A DNA stretch of 64,000 nt, from NCBI GenBank assembly GCA_017592665.1, contig JAGFNW010000012.1, forward strand, positions 169,731 through 233,730. The letters are read 5' to 3'. The DNA comes from Streptosporangiaceae bacterium NEAU-GS5 (lineage in GTDB: Bacteria > Actinomycetota > Actinomycetes > Streptosporangiales > Streptosporangiaceae). Below, in pieces: positions 29,831 to 40,200 of the stretch. The translations under genes were made by a program, and so were the position numbers. A model generated the notes under the pieces. It was not told the DNA's origin. It ran no database searches and saw only the letters and a program-made list of their open reading frames with translations. Numbering within the stretch: position 1 is the first letter of the stretch; each line of letters opens with the position of its first letter.

Positions 29831-30185
29831 GGTGTCCTCCCAAGGATCTGACGGAGGCGACGCTTGTGGGATCAAGCCCACCACAACCATAACTTCCCGC
29901 CCACCGCGGGACGCTCGGTAGACACGGAGGCGCGGGCGGCCAGATGCTCGACGCTGTGCGCGGCCAGGGGCCGGGATCCAGCAACCCGCTGACCACCGCA
30001 CTCGCCGACAAGGGTGACCAGGGCTCGCCTTCAGTCACTTGACGCTAGCCGGTGCCCCCGGCATCGGATTCCATAGCAGATAGCCCAGGTCGACGATGGA
30101 AGCCCACGGGCATCGCGTCGTCCCACCAGGCTTGTGACGGCTGTGGCGCATCCGGCGCCCCGGCTCGCGAAGAGTGGAGACAACT
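29831..30185. other. Intergenic region between divergent genes
   Basis: About 355 bases between the divergent acyl-CoA synthetase and hydrolase genes. I see no supported gene, riboswitch or clear palindrome. The minus-strand frame upstream of the synthetase is open but has no start signal. Confidence 0.4.
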
Positions 30186-30977
30186 ATGGGAACGCCCGTG
30201 CTCTTCATCCATGGCCTCTGGCTGCATGCGTCGTCCTGGGATCCGTGGGTGCGGCTGTTCCAGGACGCCGGCTACGAACCGCAGGCCCCGGGCTGGCCCG
30301 GAGACGGCGACACCGTCGAGGCGTCGCGGGCCAACCCCGACGCTATCGGCGACCACGGCATCGACGACGTGGTGGAGCATTTCGCCGGCATCATCGAGCG
30401 GCTGCCGTCGGCGCCGATCCTGATCGGGCACTCGTTCGGCGGGATGATCGCGCAGAAGCTGCTCGGCCAGGACCGGGCGCTGGCCGCCATCGCGATCGAC
30501 GCCGCGCAGATCAAGGGCGTGCTCCCGGTCCCCCTGTCGGCGCTCAAGGCCACGCTGCCGGTGTTCAAGAACCCCGCCAACAGGCATCGGGCCGTCTCGC
30601 TGACCGCGGAGCAGTTTCGCTTCGCCTTCACGAACGCCGTCTCGGAACAAGAGTCGGACCAGCTCTACGACCTGTGGACGATCCCGGCGCCGGGACGACC
30701 GCTCTTCGAAGCGGCCGCCGCCAACTTCAACCCGCACTCCCCCGCCAAGGTCGCCACCGACAACCAGACCCGCGGACCCCTGCTGCTGATCGCCAGCGGC
30801 AAGGACCACACCGTCCCCGAGTCCGTGACCCGCGCGACCCTCAAGCAGTACCGCCACTCCGAGGCCGTCACCGACCTCATGACCTTCCCCGACCGAGCGC
30901 ATTCGCTGACCATCGACTCCGGCTGGCGCGAAGTCGCCGACACCTGCCTGACCTGGCTGAAAGAACAATCCCTCTGA
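30186..30977 (+). CDS. Alpha/beta hydrolase
   Basis: ATG 30186 (MGTPVLFIHGLWLHASSW) follows GGAG with 6 bases of spacing. The 263-residue protein has the oxyanion HG turn (FIHGLW), the nucleophile elbow GHSFGG, an acid at SGKDHTVP and the histidine in RAHSLTID, a complete Ser-Asp-His triad. There is no signal peptide, so it is cytosolic. The substrate is unknown; close relatives are annotated only as hydrolases of the non-haem peroxidase/esterase type. Confidence 0.88.
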   Translation: MGTPVLFIHGLWLHASSWDPWVRLFQDAGYEPQAPGWPGDGDTVEASRANPDAIGDHGIDDVVEHFAGIIERLPSAPILIGHSFGGMIAQKLLGQDRALAAIAIDAAQIKGVLPVPLSALKATLPVFKNPANRHRAVSLTAEQFRFAFTNAVSEQESDQLYDLWTIPAPGRPLFEAAAANFNPHSPAKVATDNQTRGPLLLIASGKDHTVPESVTRATLKQYRHSEAVTDLMTFPDRAHSLTIDSGWREVADTCLTWLKEQSL

Positions 30978-31072
30978 CCCTCCACCCCGTCGGCGGCATG
31001 GTCAGGACCCTCTGACACCCGCGACGCCCCCAGCGCTGAGCCGGGAGCACGTCCACGTCGTCGCCGACGCGT

Positions 31073-32489
31073 TCAGCCCGCCGGGCCTGGACGACCTTTG
31101 TGGATGTTCTCCGACGCCCGGGCTCTGCGCGGCGGCGTCGTCCCCGGGATCACGTCGAGATCGAGGTGCTCCTTGAGGAGGTATTTGAGCTCAGCGCCGT
31201 TGATGAGCTTGATGCGATTTCGCTGCGCGAACTGTTCGCTGCCGCGGCTGAACCAGGAGGTTGTCACCAGCAGACCGGTCGTCGCGTTGTGATCTGCCAT
31301 CACCCCCGTGAGGGCATGGACGGCCTCGAGCCCGACAAGATCCTTCCACCGCTTGGCCTGAATCAGGCAGATCCCGCCGAAAAAGAGATTGTCACTGGTC
31401 GCTACGGCGTCGATGCCGCCGTCTTTGGACGGGATGGTCGTCCATGTCTTCGCGCCCATTTTCTCGAACAGCTGCCTCACCAGGTGCTCGAACTCGGTGG
31501 GCGAGAGGTCCAGGAGGTTTCGACGCGAGTCGAGACCGGCTACCACGTCCATGTCCTGCGTGAATCGGAAGCGCGTGAGATCGAAGGTAAGGAAGGGCTC
31601 GATCGCCTCAAGATCGTACGGGTTGGGTGAGACAAGAGCGTTCAGCCGTTTCAGGCAGATCACCGGATCCACCTCTGCAAGGACGAGGTCAGCGCTGCCT
31701 CACCTCTGTCGCCGACCTGGGCACCGGGTCGACCGCGTCGCGCGCCTTGACGTATTTGTAGCCGCGGACCTCGGGAACCACCGACTGCGGGGGCAGTTCG
31801 AATTCCAGGAGGATGTCGCGATTCTCGGGCCGGTAGCCCACCTGGTATTCCTGGGGGAATCCCACGGGGTATCGGGATCCGCCGAGCACTTTGCCGACGA
31901 ACCACTCGACGGCTTCCGGCCGCCCTTCGGCGAACCCTCGACGCATGGCTTCCACGCGGGTGTTCTCGGACGCCACCCGCTCTTGTACGGCGGCCACTTC
32001 CCGATCATGAGCGGCCTTGGCGACGCCGAGCGCTCGAAGGCGCTGCTGCTCACGTTCCTTGTGCAGTGCGACGGCCGACTCGAATTCTTGCCGCGCCACC
32101 GCGACGTTGCGCTCGTATCGGGCCTGCCCGCCGAAGATCTTCGCGAAGCCACCCGGGGGAATCGGAGCGTATCCCGTCCAATCGGGAGCGGCTTCCGCAA
32201 CTCCCAGCTGCCCCGGAGCGAAGGGAACGCGAGGAGCCACAACTGTCAACCGGTCAAAGGTCAACGGCTTGGCCGTCAGCACGGACGTCAACACGACATC
32301 GAGCTCCTCGACCCTGCTGCCCAGCTCAGCGGTCTTCTGCTCGGCGAGAGCCTGCCGGCCTTCCACGTAGAGTCGCTGGCGTTCGCGCTCCTGTTCCTTG
32401 GCCACGCGAGCGGCTTCTCGCTCTCGCCGCTCTGCCTCGCGTCGCTGCGCTGCCTGGTGTCGCTCCCATTCGCTTCGACCTGCTCCCAC
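31073..32489 (-). pseudogene. Mrr-type restriction endonuclease gene split by internal deletion and frameshift
   Basis: The upstream part (32489-31689) encodes 266 residues: a charged coiled coil (about 1-60) and a conserved domain ending YVKARDAVDPVP...EVRQR, then a TGA. The downstream part (from GTG 31672) encodes VDPVICLKRLNALVSPNPYD and an Mrr-like catalytic domain with KDGGIDAVA...LIQAKRWK (D and QxK residues intact). Reading across the TGA in the other frame gives DLVLAEVDPV. In full-length relatives I recall, some 60-70 residues lie between these points, so the junction looks like an internal deletion with frameshift. The 199-residue C-terminal piece could still be made from the GTG. 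Confidence 0.7.
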
Positions 32490-32664
32490 CGACGCGGCCT
32501 CCGTTCATTCGTGAGAGGAGTCCATGGAGCTCTACGCATAGTCACGCTGGAATAACGTCACGTCAAGGCGGGATCGATCTCGCTGGTCCGGCCCATGTGA
32601 TGGCATCTCGAGGGCTGATACAACCTTTTGGACCCCCGGACGCGTCGGTAGTCCGAGAGGAGTC

Positions 32665-33213
32665 GTGTTGGACCGCTACGACAGTTTCCGGGAGTTCGTG
32701 ACGGCGCACCAGCAGTCGCTGATGCGCACGTCGTATCTGCTCACCGGAGATGCGCATCTGGCCGAAGACCTGCTCCAATCCGTGCTGCTCAAGATCGTCG
32801 GGCGGTGGCAGAGGGTGCTGCGTACGGAACGCCCGGAGGCGTACACACGCAAGGCCCTGTTGCACGAGTACGTGTCGTGGCGGCGCCGGCTGAGCAGCCG
32901 GGAACTGCCGAGCGCGGACCTTCCCGACCTGGGGCCGCCAGGGTGGCCAGGGTCGGGTGAGGACGCGACGGTCGTACGGGTGATGGTGCGCGAGGCGCTC
33001 ATGCGGCTGCCGCCGCGCCAGCGGGCGGTGATCGTGCTGCGGTTCTTCGAGGATCGGACGGAGCGGGAGACCGCCGAGCTGCTGGGCTGCTCGATCGGGA
33101 CGGTGAAGAGCCAGGGCCACCACGCACTGACCCGATTACGGGCCCTGGCGCCGCATCTGGCGCCCCGTTTCCCCGATCCGGACTTCTCACCTGAGCAGGA
33201 GGCACGGCGATGA
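32665..33213 (+). CDS. SigE-family ECF sigma factor
   Basis: GTG 32665 (or TTG 32668) follows GAGAGGAG. The 182-residue product has a sigma-2 region (FREFVTAHQQSLMRTSYLLTGDAHLAEDLLQSVLLKIVGRW) and a sigma-4 helix-turn-helix (LPPRQRAVIVLRFFEDRTERETAELLGCSIGTVKSQGHHAL), the layout of the actinobacterial SigE70 family. The following membrane protein overlaps it by ATGA and is the likely partner controlling its activity. Confidence 0.92.
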   Translation: MLDRYDSFREFVTAHQQSLMRTSYLLTGDAHLAEDLLQSVLLKIVGRWQRVLRTERPEAYTRKALLHEYVSWRRRLSSRELPSADLPDLGPPGWPGSGEDATVVRVMVREALMRLPPRQRAVIVLRFFEDRTERETAELLGCSIGTVKSQGHHALTRLRALAPHLAPRFPDPDFSPEQEARR

Positions 33214-34436
33214 CCTGGCTGGGGGATGTGCTCGCCGACCTCGCCGACGGCGCGCCGCAGGCGGATCTGGCCGAGCGGACCATCGGCCTGCATCAGCGCC
33301 GCCGGCGGATCGCCTGGTCGCTGGCCGTGGTCGCGACGGCCGGCGCGGTCGCCGTCACGCTGGTCGGGGTGACGGCGGGAGTGCGGGACATGGTCATGTA
33401 CCACCCGGCCGCGCCGGGATCGGTCGTCGATCTTCCAGCCCGTGGTGTCGGCCCCTTGAGTTACGCGTACCAGACCTACTGCGCGCCGTCCGAGGGCGTG
33501 GCCCCGCGTGACTGCCGCAGCGGGGAATGGCGGCTCGTGACCCGGGGCGGTACGACCTATCACCTGCCGCAGGCGCTGCGCGGCCTGGACGCCTACATCG
33601 GCGAGGGCCTGCTGGCCAGCCCGCTGGCGATCACCAGGGACGGCGGGAAGATCGCCTACTACAGCTCGGACGCCGGCACCTTCCAGGTGCGCGATCTCGC
33701 GTCCGGGCAGGTGACGACCGCGCCGAGCCGCGTCCCGCAGCAGTGGCTGGGCAGCATCGCCCATCTGCTGCTGTCCGACGACGGCCGCTTCCTGGCGTTC
33801 ACCAAGAACCCGGCGCTGACGGACCCGGCCATGCTGATCGACATGCGCGAGCGGATGGTCCGCCCGCTGCCCAACGGATGGAACCCGATCGGCCTGTCAC
33901 CGGACGGCGATGTGATCACCTTGGCCCAGTACGCGCCCAAGGCGCGGCTGAAGACGCTGACCCGGCTCTGGACGACGTCCACAGCCGGCAACGGGACGAC
34001 CGTCGACTTCACCCGGCATTATCTGTTCAGCCCGCTGTCGCCGGACGGCAGGACGATCGTCACCCTCGAGAACCGCTCCACCGACGCCGACCCCTGCCGG
34101 TCCTCCCTCATGGCCCGCGCCGATCCGGTCACCGGCCGCCCCCGCGCCACGATCGCCGCGTCCAGCGTGCTGCTACGCGGTGACGCCCTCTCGCTGCGGT
34201 CGTGGCTGAACGACGACGAACTGCTCGTTCTCGTCGACGCCGGCGCCACCTGCCGGACCCGCCGCGCCCCCGACGTCGACGAGCCCGCCGACACCAGCCC
34301 GCCGCGCGACCCGCCCTACCGGACCATCACCGGGTACGCCCTGAACGTCCACACCGGCGCCACCCGGATCTATGCCTCCTACCAGGCTCAGGGGCTGTTC
34401 GACCTGGTCCTGCCGGGCCCCGGGGGCGCCATATGA
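33210..34436 (+). CDS. Membrane-anchored beta-propeller-like protein, probable sigma-factor partner
   Basis: ATG 33210 overlaps the sigma-factor stop (ATGA). The 408-residue protein has a short cytosolic N-terminus (WLGDVLADLADGAPQADLAERTIGLHQRRRR), one membrane helix (about 31-55, AWSLAVVATAGAVAVTLVGVTAG) and a large outer part with repeated S-x-DG-x phrases (AITRDGGKIAYY, LLSDDGRFLAFT, GLSPDGDVITLA, PLSPDGRTIVTL), the TolB/WD40-like propeller pattern. SigE70-family genes are often followed by such proteins, which act as membrane anti-sigma factors or sensors. Confidence 0.8.
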   Translation: MTWLGDVLADLADGAPQADLAERTIGLHQRRRRIAWSLAVVATAGAVAVTLVGVTAGVRDMVMYHPAAPGSVVDLPARGVGPLSYAYQTYCAPSEGVAPRDCRSGEWRLVTRGGTTYHLPQALRGLDAYIGEGLLASPLAITRDGGKIAYYSSDAGTFQVRDLASGQVTTAPSRVPQQWLGSIAHLLLSDDGRFLAFTKNPALTDPAMLIDMRERMVRPLPNGWNPIGLSPDGDVITLAQYAPKARLKTLTRLWTTSTAGNGTTVDFTRHYLFSPLSPDGRTIVTLENRSTDADPCRSSLMARADPVTGRPRATIAASSVLLRGDALSLRSWLNDDELLVLVDAGATCRTRRAPDVDEPADTSPPRDPPYRTITGYALNVHTGATRIYASYQAQGLFDLVLPGPGGAI

Positions 34437-34499
34437 CGGACGCGTCCGCAGCCGCAGCCCATACCCTTGACCGGTACGCCGTACAAGAGGAGGGGGCGC

Positions 34500-35861
34500 G
34501 TGGGCAAGCCCAGCCGGGCCGAGCGCGAGGCCAAGCGGAAAGAACGCGAGCAGCAACAGCGCCGGTCCGATCAGCCGCAGCAGGAGGGCGCCGACCGGCA
34601 CTCCCCCTGGCCGAGCTCCGCCGCCACGCACGACCAGCGCACACACAGCGACGCCGAACGCGCCCGCCACCTGATCGGCAACGCCGTCGACCAGATCCAT
34701 CATGGCGACCGGGAAGGGTTCGACCTGTGGGCGGCTCTGCTGGCCGAACATGACGATGCCGTCCCTGACTGGACCCGGGCCGTCGACCATGAGCTGACCA
34801 GCATGCTCACCGGTCTGATCACCACCCTCTGGCGCAACGGCTGGCAGCCCGCCGACGTGACACGCCTGGCCACCCGGCGTGGCGGCAGGCCACACGCCGC
34901 GATGGCGGCCGATCTGATCGCCCTGGAGCTGCGCGCCTACGCGCCCGCCACCATGCCCCCACGCTGGACGGAACAGCTGGACGCGCTGGACGCGGCCACC
35001 GGATGGGACGGCGGCTACTTCGCCTCACGCCCCGGGCCGAGGCTCATCACGATCACCTACGCTCTTCAACTCCTGCAGATCCTGATGACCCTCCCCCGGC
35101 TCGAACGGCTCGGCCCGATCCCCGGCCAGGCCCGAGCCGCCACCACGGCGCACAAGACCACTGCGGATGACAAGACCCTGACCAGGGTCCGCGCACTGCT
35201 GGCCCAAGCCGAGTCGACCTCCTTCGAGGCCGAGGCGGAGACCTTCACCGCGGCGGCGCAGCGCCTGATGGCCAAGCACAGCATCGACGTCGCGATGCTC
35301 GACGCCCGCGCCGACGCCGATCGAGACCGCCCGGCCGGGATCAGGCTCGGCATCGACGCCCCCTACGAGCAGGCCAAAGCGACCCTGCTGGCCGTCGTGG
35401 CGGGCGCAAACCGGTGCCGCGCGATCTGGAGCAGGGAGCTCGGGTTCTCCACGGTCCTCGGGTTCGACGCCGACCTCGACGCGGTGGAGCTGCTGTTCAC
35501 CTCGCTGCTGGTCCAGGCGACCACCGCGATCGTGCGCGCGGGCACCAAGAAACACGGCTCGGGTCAGTCACGCACCCGCTCATTCCGCGAATCGTTCCTG
35601 CACGCGTTCACCAGCCGGATCGGCGAGCGGCTGGAGGAGGCCACCGCCGAAACGGTAAGGGACGAGGGCGCGGCCCGGGGCAGCGACCTTGTCCCCCTGC
35701 TCATCGCCCGCGAAGCGGAGGTGGAAGAAGCGGTCGAGGCCATGTTCCCCGAACTCACCCAGACCCGGATGCGCGGCGGCTACGACCGCGAAGGCTGGGC
35801 CGCCGGCCGCGCCGCCGCCGACCAGGCCCACCTGTCGATCCGCGAGCAGGTCAGCTCCTGA
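34500..35861 (+). CDS. DUF2786-containing protein
   Basis: GTG 34500 lies 6 bases after AAGAGGAGG. The 453-residue protein begins with a highly charged helix (MGKPSRAEREAKRKEREQQQRR), then a middle helical domain (residues about 60-200). A DUF2786 segment follows (about 225-265, LTRVRALLAQAESTSFEAEAETFTAAAQRLMAKHSIDVAML), which is shared with phage and plasmid-borne proteins. The C-terminal domain has a conserved RSFRESFLHAFTSRIGERL. Function unknown; DUF2786 proteins are suspected to bind nucleic acid. Confidence 0.85.
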   Translation: MGKPSRAEREAKRKEREQQQRRSDQPQQEGADRHSPWPSSAATHDQRTHSDAERARHLIGNAVDQIHHGDREGFDLWAALLAEHDDAVPDWTRAVDHELTSMLTGLITTLWRNGWQPADVTRLATRRGGRPHAAMAADLIALELRAYAPATMPPRWTEQLDALDAATGWDGGYFASRPGPRLITITYALQLLQILMTLPRLERLGPIPGQARAATTAHKTTADDKTLTRVRALLAQAESTSFEAEAETFTAAAQRLMAKHSIDVAMLDARADADRDRPAGIRLGIDAPYEQAKATLLAVVAGANRCRAIWSRELGFSTVLGFDADLDAVELLFTSLLVQATTAIVRAGTKKHGSGQSRTRSFRESFLHAFTSRIGERLEEATAETVRDEGAARGSDLVPLLIAREAEVEEAVEAMFPELTQTRMRGGYDREGWAAGRAAADQAHLSIREQVSS

Positions 35862-35877
35862 TCCACCTCGATCACGG

Positions 35878-36789
35878 TCACGAGGGGTGCCGGTAGGGCT
35901 CGGGAGCGGGCCGAACGCCCTGGCGCCACTGGTCGCAGAGGGCGGCGTTACGGCGGCGCTCGTCGTCGGGGTCGAGCGGGCGCGGTAGGCGTAAGGCGTC
36001 TATCAGCGCGAACCGCTCGAGGTCGATGGCCGCCCGCACTGCCTCGCCGTACGCGACGGCGGCGTGCACGGCCCCCACATACGCCGCCCAGGCGATGGCC
36101 GCGGGCACGGCGGCGAGAGGCAGCCACCATCCGGACGCGACGAGCAGCCCGAACGCGGCGACGGCGACGATCGCCATGGTCGCCGAGAGCCGGGCGGCGG
36201 CGTCCAGCATATCCCTGCGGTCGTCGACGACGGTTTTGACGCCGGGGCTGAGCAGCGGATAGAGCCGCGGCCAGACGACCACGGCGTCAAGCCCGTAGGG
36301 CTCGCCCGCGCCCGCCTCGGTGGCGGCCAGCGCGTTGCCGAGGGCGGTCGGACGGAGCAGCTCCGGCGGCGGATACAGCCGGCGGAGCCGGGCCCCGGCG
36401 ACTCCGGCGGCCTGGACGTCGGCCTCGCCGATCGGGCCGTCCGGTAATTGTTCGCGCTCGGCGAGCCGCGTCCGGCGCAGCGCCTGCCGCTCGAGAGCGC
36501 GCCTGGTGAGGGCGGGAAACGGCCACTCCCCTTCGAGCACTCGCACGAGGGCCAGCTGCAGAGGGACGCCCAGCACGGCGATCAATGTGATGGCGACGCC
36601 CAGCAGGACGATCTCGCCGGCGCTCAGCCCGGACGCGGTCCGCCACGCTCGCGCGAAGTCGACCTGCCCGGGCGCGCCCGCCCACACGAGCACGAGGATG
36701 ACCAACGCCCCCGCGTAGGTCGGCAGGTAGTCGACGAGCAGGAAGCGCCCGCCCTGGACACCGGGTTTGGCCAGCGCGTCGAGACTCAT
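35878..36789 (-). CDS. Multi-pass membrane protein next to CHAT gene
   Basis: The 303-residue protein from ATG 36789 has two N-terminal membrane helices (about 20-38 and 57-82), a soluble domain (about 85-195, RRALERQALRRTRLAEREQLP, then LYPPPELLRPTALGNALAATE), two further helices (about 204-242) and a soluble tail. The phrase 'RLYP..ELLRPTALGNALAA.E.....YGLDAVV.WPRLYPLL' recalls a conserved actinobacterial membrane family of unknown function. Its ATG overlaps the stop of the zinc-ribbon gene, so the pair is coupled, and the pair is divergent from the TPR-CHAT gene. Confidence 0.8.
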   Translation of the reverse strand: MSLDALAKPGVQGGRFLLVDYLPTYAGALVILVLVWAGAPGQVDFARAWRTASGLSAGEIVLLGVAITLIAVLGVPLQLALVRVLEGEWPFPALTRRALERQALRRTRLAEREQLPDGPIGEADVQAAGVAGARLRRLYPPPELLRPTALGNALAATEAGAGEPYGLDAVVVWPRLYPLLSPGVKTVVDDRRDMLDAAARLSATMAIVAVAAFGLLVASGWWLPLAAVPAAIAWAAYVGAVHAAVAYGEAVRAAIDLERFALIDALRLPRPLDPDDERRRNAALCDQWRQGVRPAPEPYRHPS

Positions 36790-37172
36790 GCGACCAGCTC
36801 CATGATCCCGTGGCCGTTGGGGCAGACTGGCGCGGCGCGCGGATCGACGTGCACGCGCCGGGCCTGGCTGCCGCAGGTGGCGCAGGCGAAGCGGACGATC
36901 CGGTAGTGGAGCGACTCGCCCGGCAGCGTGGCGCCCGCGCCGTCGCCGATCGACCGGAGCACGGCCGAGCCGAGCCGGATCAGGCGGCCGCGGCTCGTCG
37001 CGCCGACCACCTCGCCGCCGACGACCACGACCACGCCGTCGACGGACACGTCGTCGGCGAGCAGCGCTTCAAGCGCCTCCGCCGCGTCCTGCACCGAGCT
37101 CCCCGCGGCGAGGTCGAGCCGGACGAGCGAGTCGTCGGGAACGCCGTCGCGCAGAACCTCGAATCCTTCCAC
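36786..37172 (-). CDS. Zinc-ribbon protein divergent from TPR-CHAT gene
   Basis: A 128-residue protein. The N-terminal part resembles a small alpha/beta fold with VDGVVVVVGGEVVGATSRGRLIRLG, and the C-terminal part is a likely zinc ribbon: CATCGSQARRVHVDP...CPNGHGIMEL (CxxC and CPNGH). The start codon lies only 53 bases from the CHAT gene start on the opposite strand, so the two share a promoter region. Perhaps it senses or presents something to the CHAT protease; this rests on position only. Confidence 0.75.
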   Translation of the reverse strand: MEGFEVLRDGVPDDSLVRLDLAAGSSVQDAAEALEALLADDVSVDGVVVVVGGEVVGATSRGRLIRLGSAVLRSIGDGAGATLPGESLHYRIVRFACATCGSQARRVHVDPRAAPVCPNGHGIMELVA

Positions 37173-37225
37173 AGCCGTGGCTTATCAGTAGCCGCGCGAC
37201 CACGTCCACCCGTACGTTCGAAGCT

Positions 37226-40200
37226 GTGGACAACGCGGGGATCAGCCGTCTCGACGACTACGTCCGTGCCTACGAAGACCAGGGCGAGAGCGGGCCCCTG
37301 TTGTCCGACGCGGCGCTCGCCGACGCCGCGCGATCAGCCGGAAATCTGGACACGACGGCCCTTCGAACGCTGGCGCGGTTCTTCTGGACGCGCTACATGG
37401 CGCAGGGCGACTTCGCCGACCTGGCTCCCGCTGTGGACGCGAGCGACGCCCTTGCGGAGTCGGATCCCCCCGCCCGCCCCCCGGTGCTGGCGCACGCTCT
37501 CGACTACCTCGACGGCCACGAGCCCGAGCTGCTGACCGGAGGCGAGGACGCGTCCTGGGCCGGGCTGATCTATGGCATCGGCACGCTCAGCGCGGAGCTC
37601 GTCGTCCCGGGCGGGGACCCGAAGCCGCTGGGCCGGACGATCCGGGCCATGGCGGCCGTCCTGGACCTGATCCCGCCGGACCATCCGGGCCGGCTGTCGG
37701 TCACGGTCCTGCTGGGCCGCCACCTGTCGGTCCGCGGCCACGACACGGGAAACCTGGACGACCTGCGGGCCGCCGCCGGGCTGCTGCGCGAGGCGCTCGC
37801 CATGGCCCCGGCCACACATCCCCTGTGGCCCAGCATCCACGTGTTCCTGATCAGCGTGCTGGCCGACACCTACCGCCTTGAGGACACGCCGGCCGGCGCC
37901 GTCGCGTTCGGCGAGGCCACTTTGGCGGCGCTCGCCGCGATCCCGGCCGGCCATCCCGATCGCGAGACCATCGTCGCCTACGCGCGATCCATGGCGTCGA
38001 GTCCCCACTTCGGCGACCTGCGAGACATGGACGAGACGATCGCGCTCGCCGATGTGGCCGTCGCCACCCGGCCGCCGGGCGACCCGCAGCGGCCCGGCGC
38101 GCTCTACATCCTCGGCCACGCGCTCGGCATGAGGGCGGCGGCGCACGGGTCGGCCGAAGACGGATGGCGGGCGATCGAGGCGCTGCGCGAGATGACGTCC
38201 ATCGCGGCCGAGCCGGTCGATCGCGTGCTCAGCCGCAGTCTGCTCAGCCTCTGCATGGCCCAGCAGTTCGCGATGACCGGCCAGGCCGAGCTGCTGCCCG
38301 AGGCGGTGGCCGCGGCGACCGAGGCCGTCGAGCTCGGGCCGCCTCCGGAGTTCGAGCTTTACTGCCTTCTCAATTTGGGCACCGCGCTCTCGTACAGCTA
38401 TCAGGAGTGCGGCCGCCGCGACCAGCTGGAGCTGCTCATCGACCGGCTCTCACCGGCCGAGCTCGACTCGGCCGACGGCTCACGCGGCCTCTACGTGCTC
38501 GCCGCCGCCTACTACAGCCGCTTCCAGCTGGACGGGACGCGAGACGATCTGGAGAAGGGCATCGAATACGGCCGCCGCGCCCTGGCCGTCATCTCCGAAG
38601 AGGATCCCAGCCTGTCCGACGCGCTCGGCAATCTCGCCAACGCCCTGCGCCTGCGGACCCGCCTCACCGGCTCGTCCGGCGACCTCGACGAGGCCGTGGC
38701 GCTGGAGCGCAAAGCCATGCGCGTGACGCCCGCCGAGCGCGGCGCCCGCGCCGGCGTCTGCCTCAACCTCGGTGGCGTCCTCCGCGAGCGTTACACGCTG
38801 ACCGGCTCGGCCGACGACTTGGACGAGGCGGTGGCGGTTCTCAGAGAGGCGGTGGATCGGGCCCGCGAGGGCTCGCCGACCTGGCAGCTCTCCCAGTCGA
38901 CGCTGGGCGCCGCCCTCGGCGACCTGCACCTGCGGTCGGGCGACCGGGCAAAGCTGGACGAATCGATCACCCGGCTCCGGATGGCCTGCGACAGCATGCG
39001 CGAGGGCAATCTGGAACGCCCCCAAGCGCTGAACAATCTGGGCGCCGGCCTGCAGCAGCGTTTCGAGCTCACCGGGTCGAGCGCCGACCTCGACGAGGCC
39101 ATCGCGGCTTATCGCGGCGTGCTGGCCGCCACCGCCCCCGCCGGCCCGCAGCATCTCCAGACCTGCGGAAACCTCGGCAGCGTGCTCGAGAGCCGCTACT
39201 GGCGGACCCGCGACCGGGCCGACCTCGACGAGGCCGTCGCGCTGCTCCGGCGGGCGGAGGCGGCCACGGGACCTGGCGACCACAACCGGCCCGTGATCCT
39301 CACCAACCTGGCCAAGGCCCTGTCCACCCGCTACCTCGTCCTCGACGATCTGGACGACCTCGACCGCGCCGTCGAAAGCGCGCGGCTTGCCTTCGAGTCC
39401 CTGCCTCCCGAGGCCGAGCGGCGGGCACGCTATCTGTCCGGCTGGGGATCACTGCGGGCCACCCGCGCCCAGCGGCGCGGCGACGCGGCCGAACTCGACG
39501 CGGCCATCGCCATCCTCGCGGACGACGACGCCGCGATCCCCCTGGCCGACCCCAATCGGGTCATGATGCTGACCAGCTGGGGTGACGCACTCCTGGCACG
39601 CCATCGCCGTACGGGATCGGCCGCCGACTACACGGACGCGCAACGCCTGCTGCGACAGGCCGCGGCCCAGCAGTCGGGTCCGGCGAGGGCACGGCTGCGG
39701 GCCGCGCGAATGTGGGCGGCCGCGGCGGGCGAGGCCGGCGACATGGCGGCCGCTCTCGACGGTCTGGCGGCCGCGATCGGCCTCATGCCGCTGGCCGCCT
39801 GGCGTGGCATCCCGCGCGGCGACCAGGAAAGCCAGCTCGCCGGGCTGTCCTGGCTGGCCGCCGATGCCGCGGCACTCGCCGTCGAGGCGGGGCGCCCCCG
39901 CCTTGCCGTCGAGCTGTCAGAGCACGGGCGCGGCGTGCTGTGGGCCCAGCTCCTGGAGACGCGCGGCGACCTCGGCCGGCTCCGGGAGGTCCGGCCGGAT
40001 CTCGCCGACCGCCTCGACGCGCTGCGGAGCAGTCTCGAACGCGACCTCGACGACCAGGCGACAGCCGACCGGGCGGGCCTGGCCCGCGCATGGGACGAGG
40101 CGGTCGACGAGGTCAGGGCACTGCCCGGGTTCGGCGACTTCCTGCGCGCCCCCAAGTTCGCCGAGCTGGCGACCGCGGCCGCCGAAGGACCCGTCGTCGT

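Noticed and set aside
28562..29851. 429-residue plus-strand frame
   Set aside because: Antisense shadow of the acyl-CoA synthetase gene, whose motifs and ribosome site are clear.
29831..30185. SAM-type riboswitch in the divergent intergenic region
   Set aside because: A GC-rich stretch around a GCAACCC-like string caught my eye, but I could not pair it into any riboswitch core.
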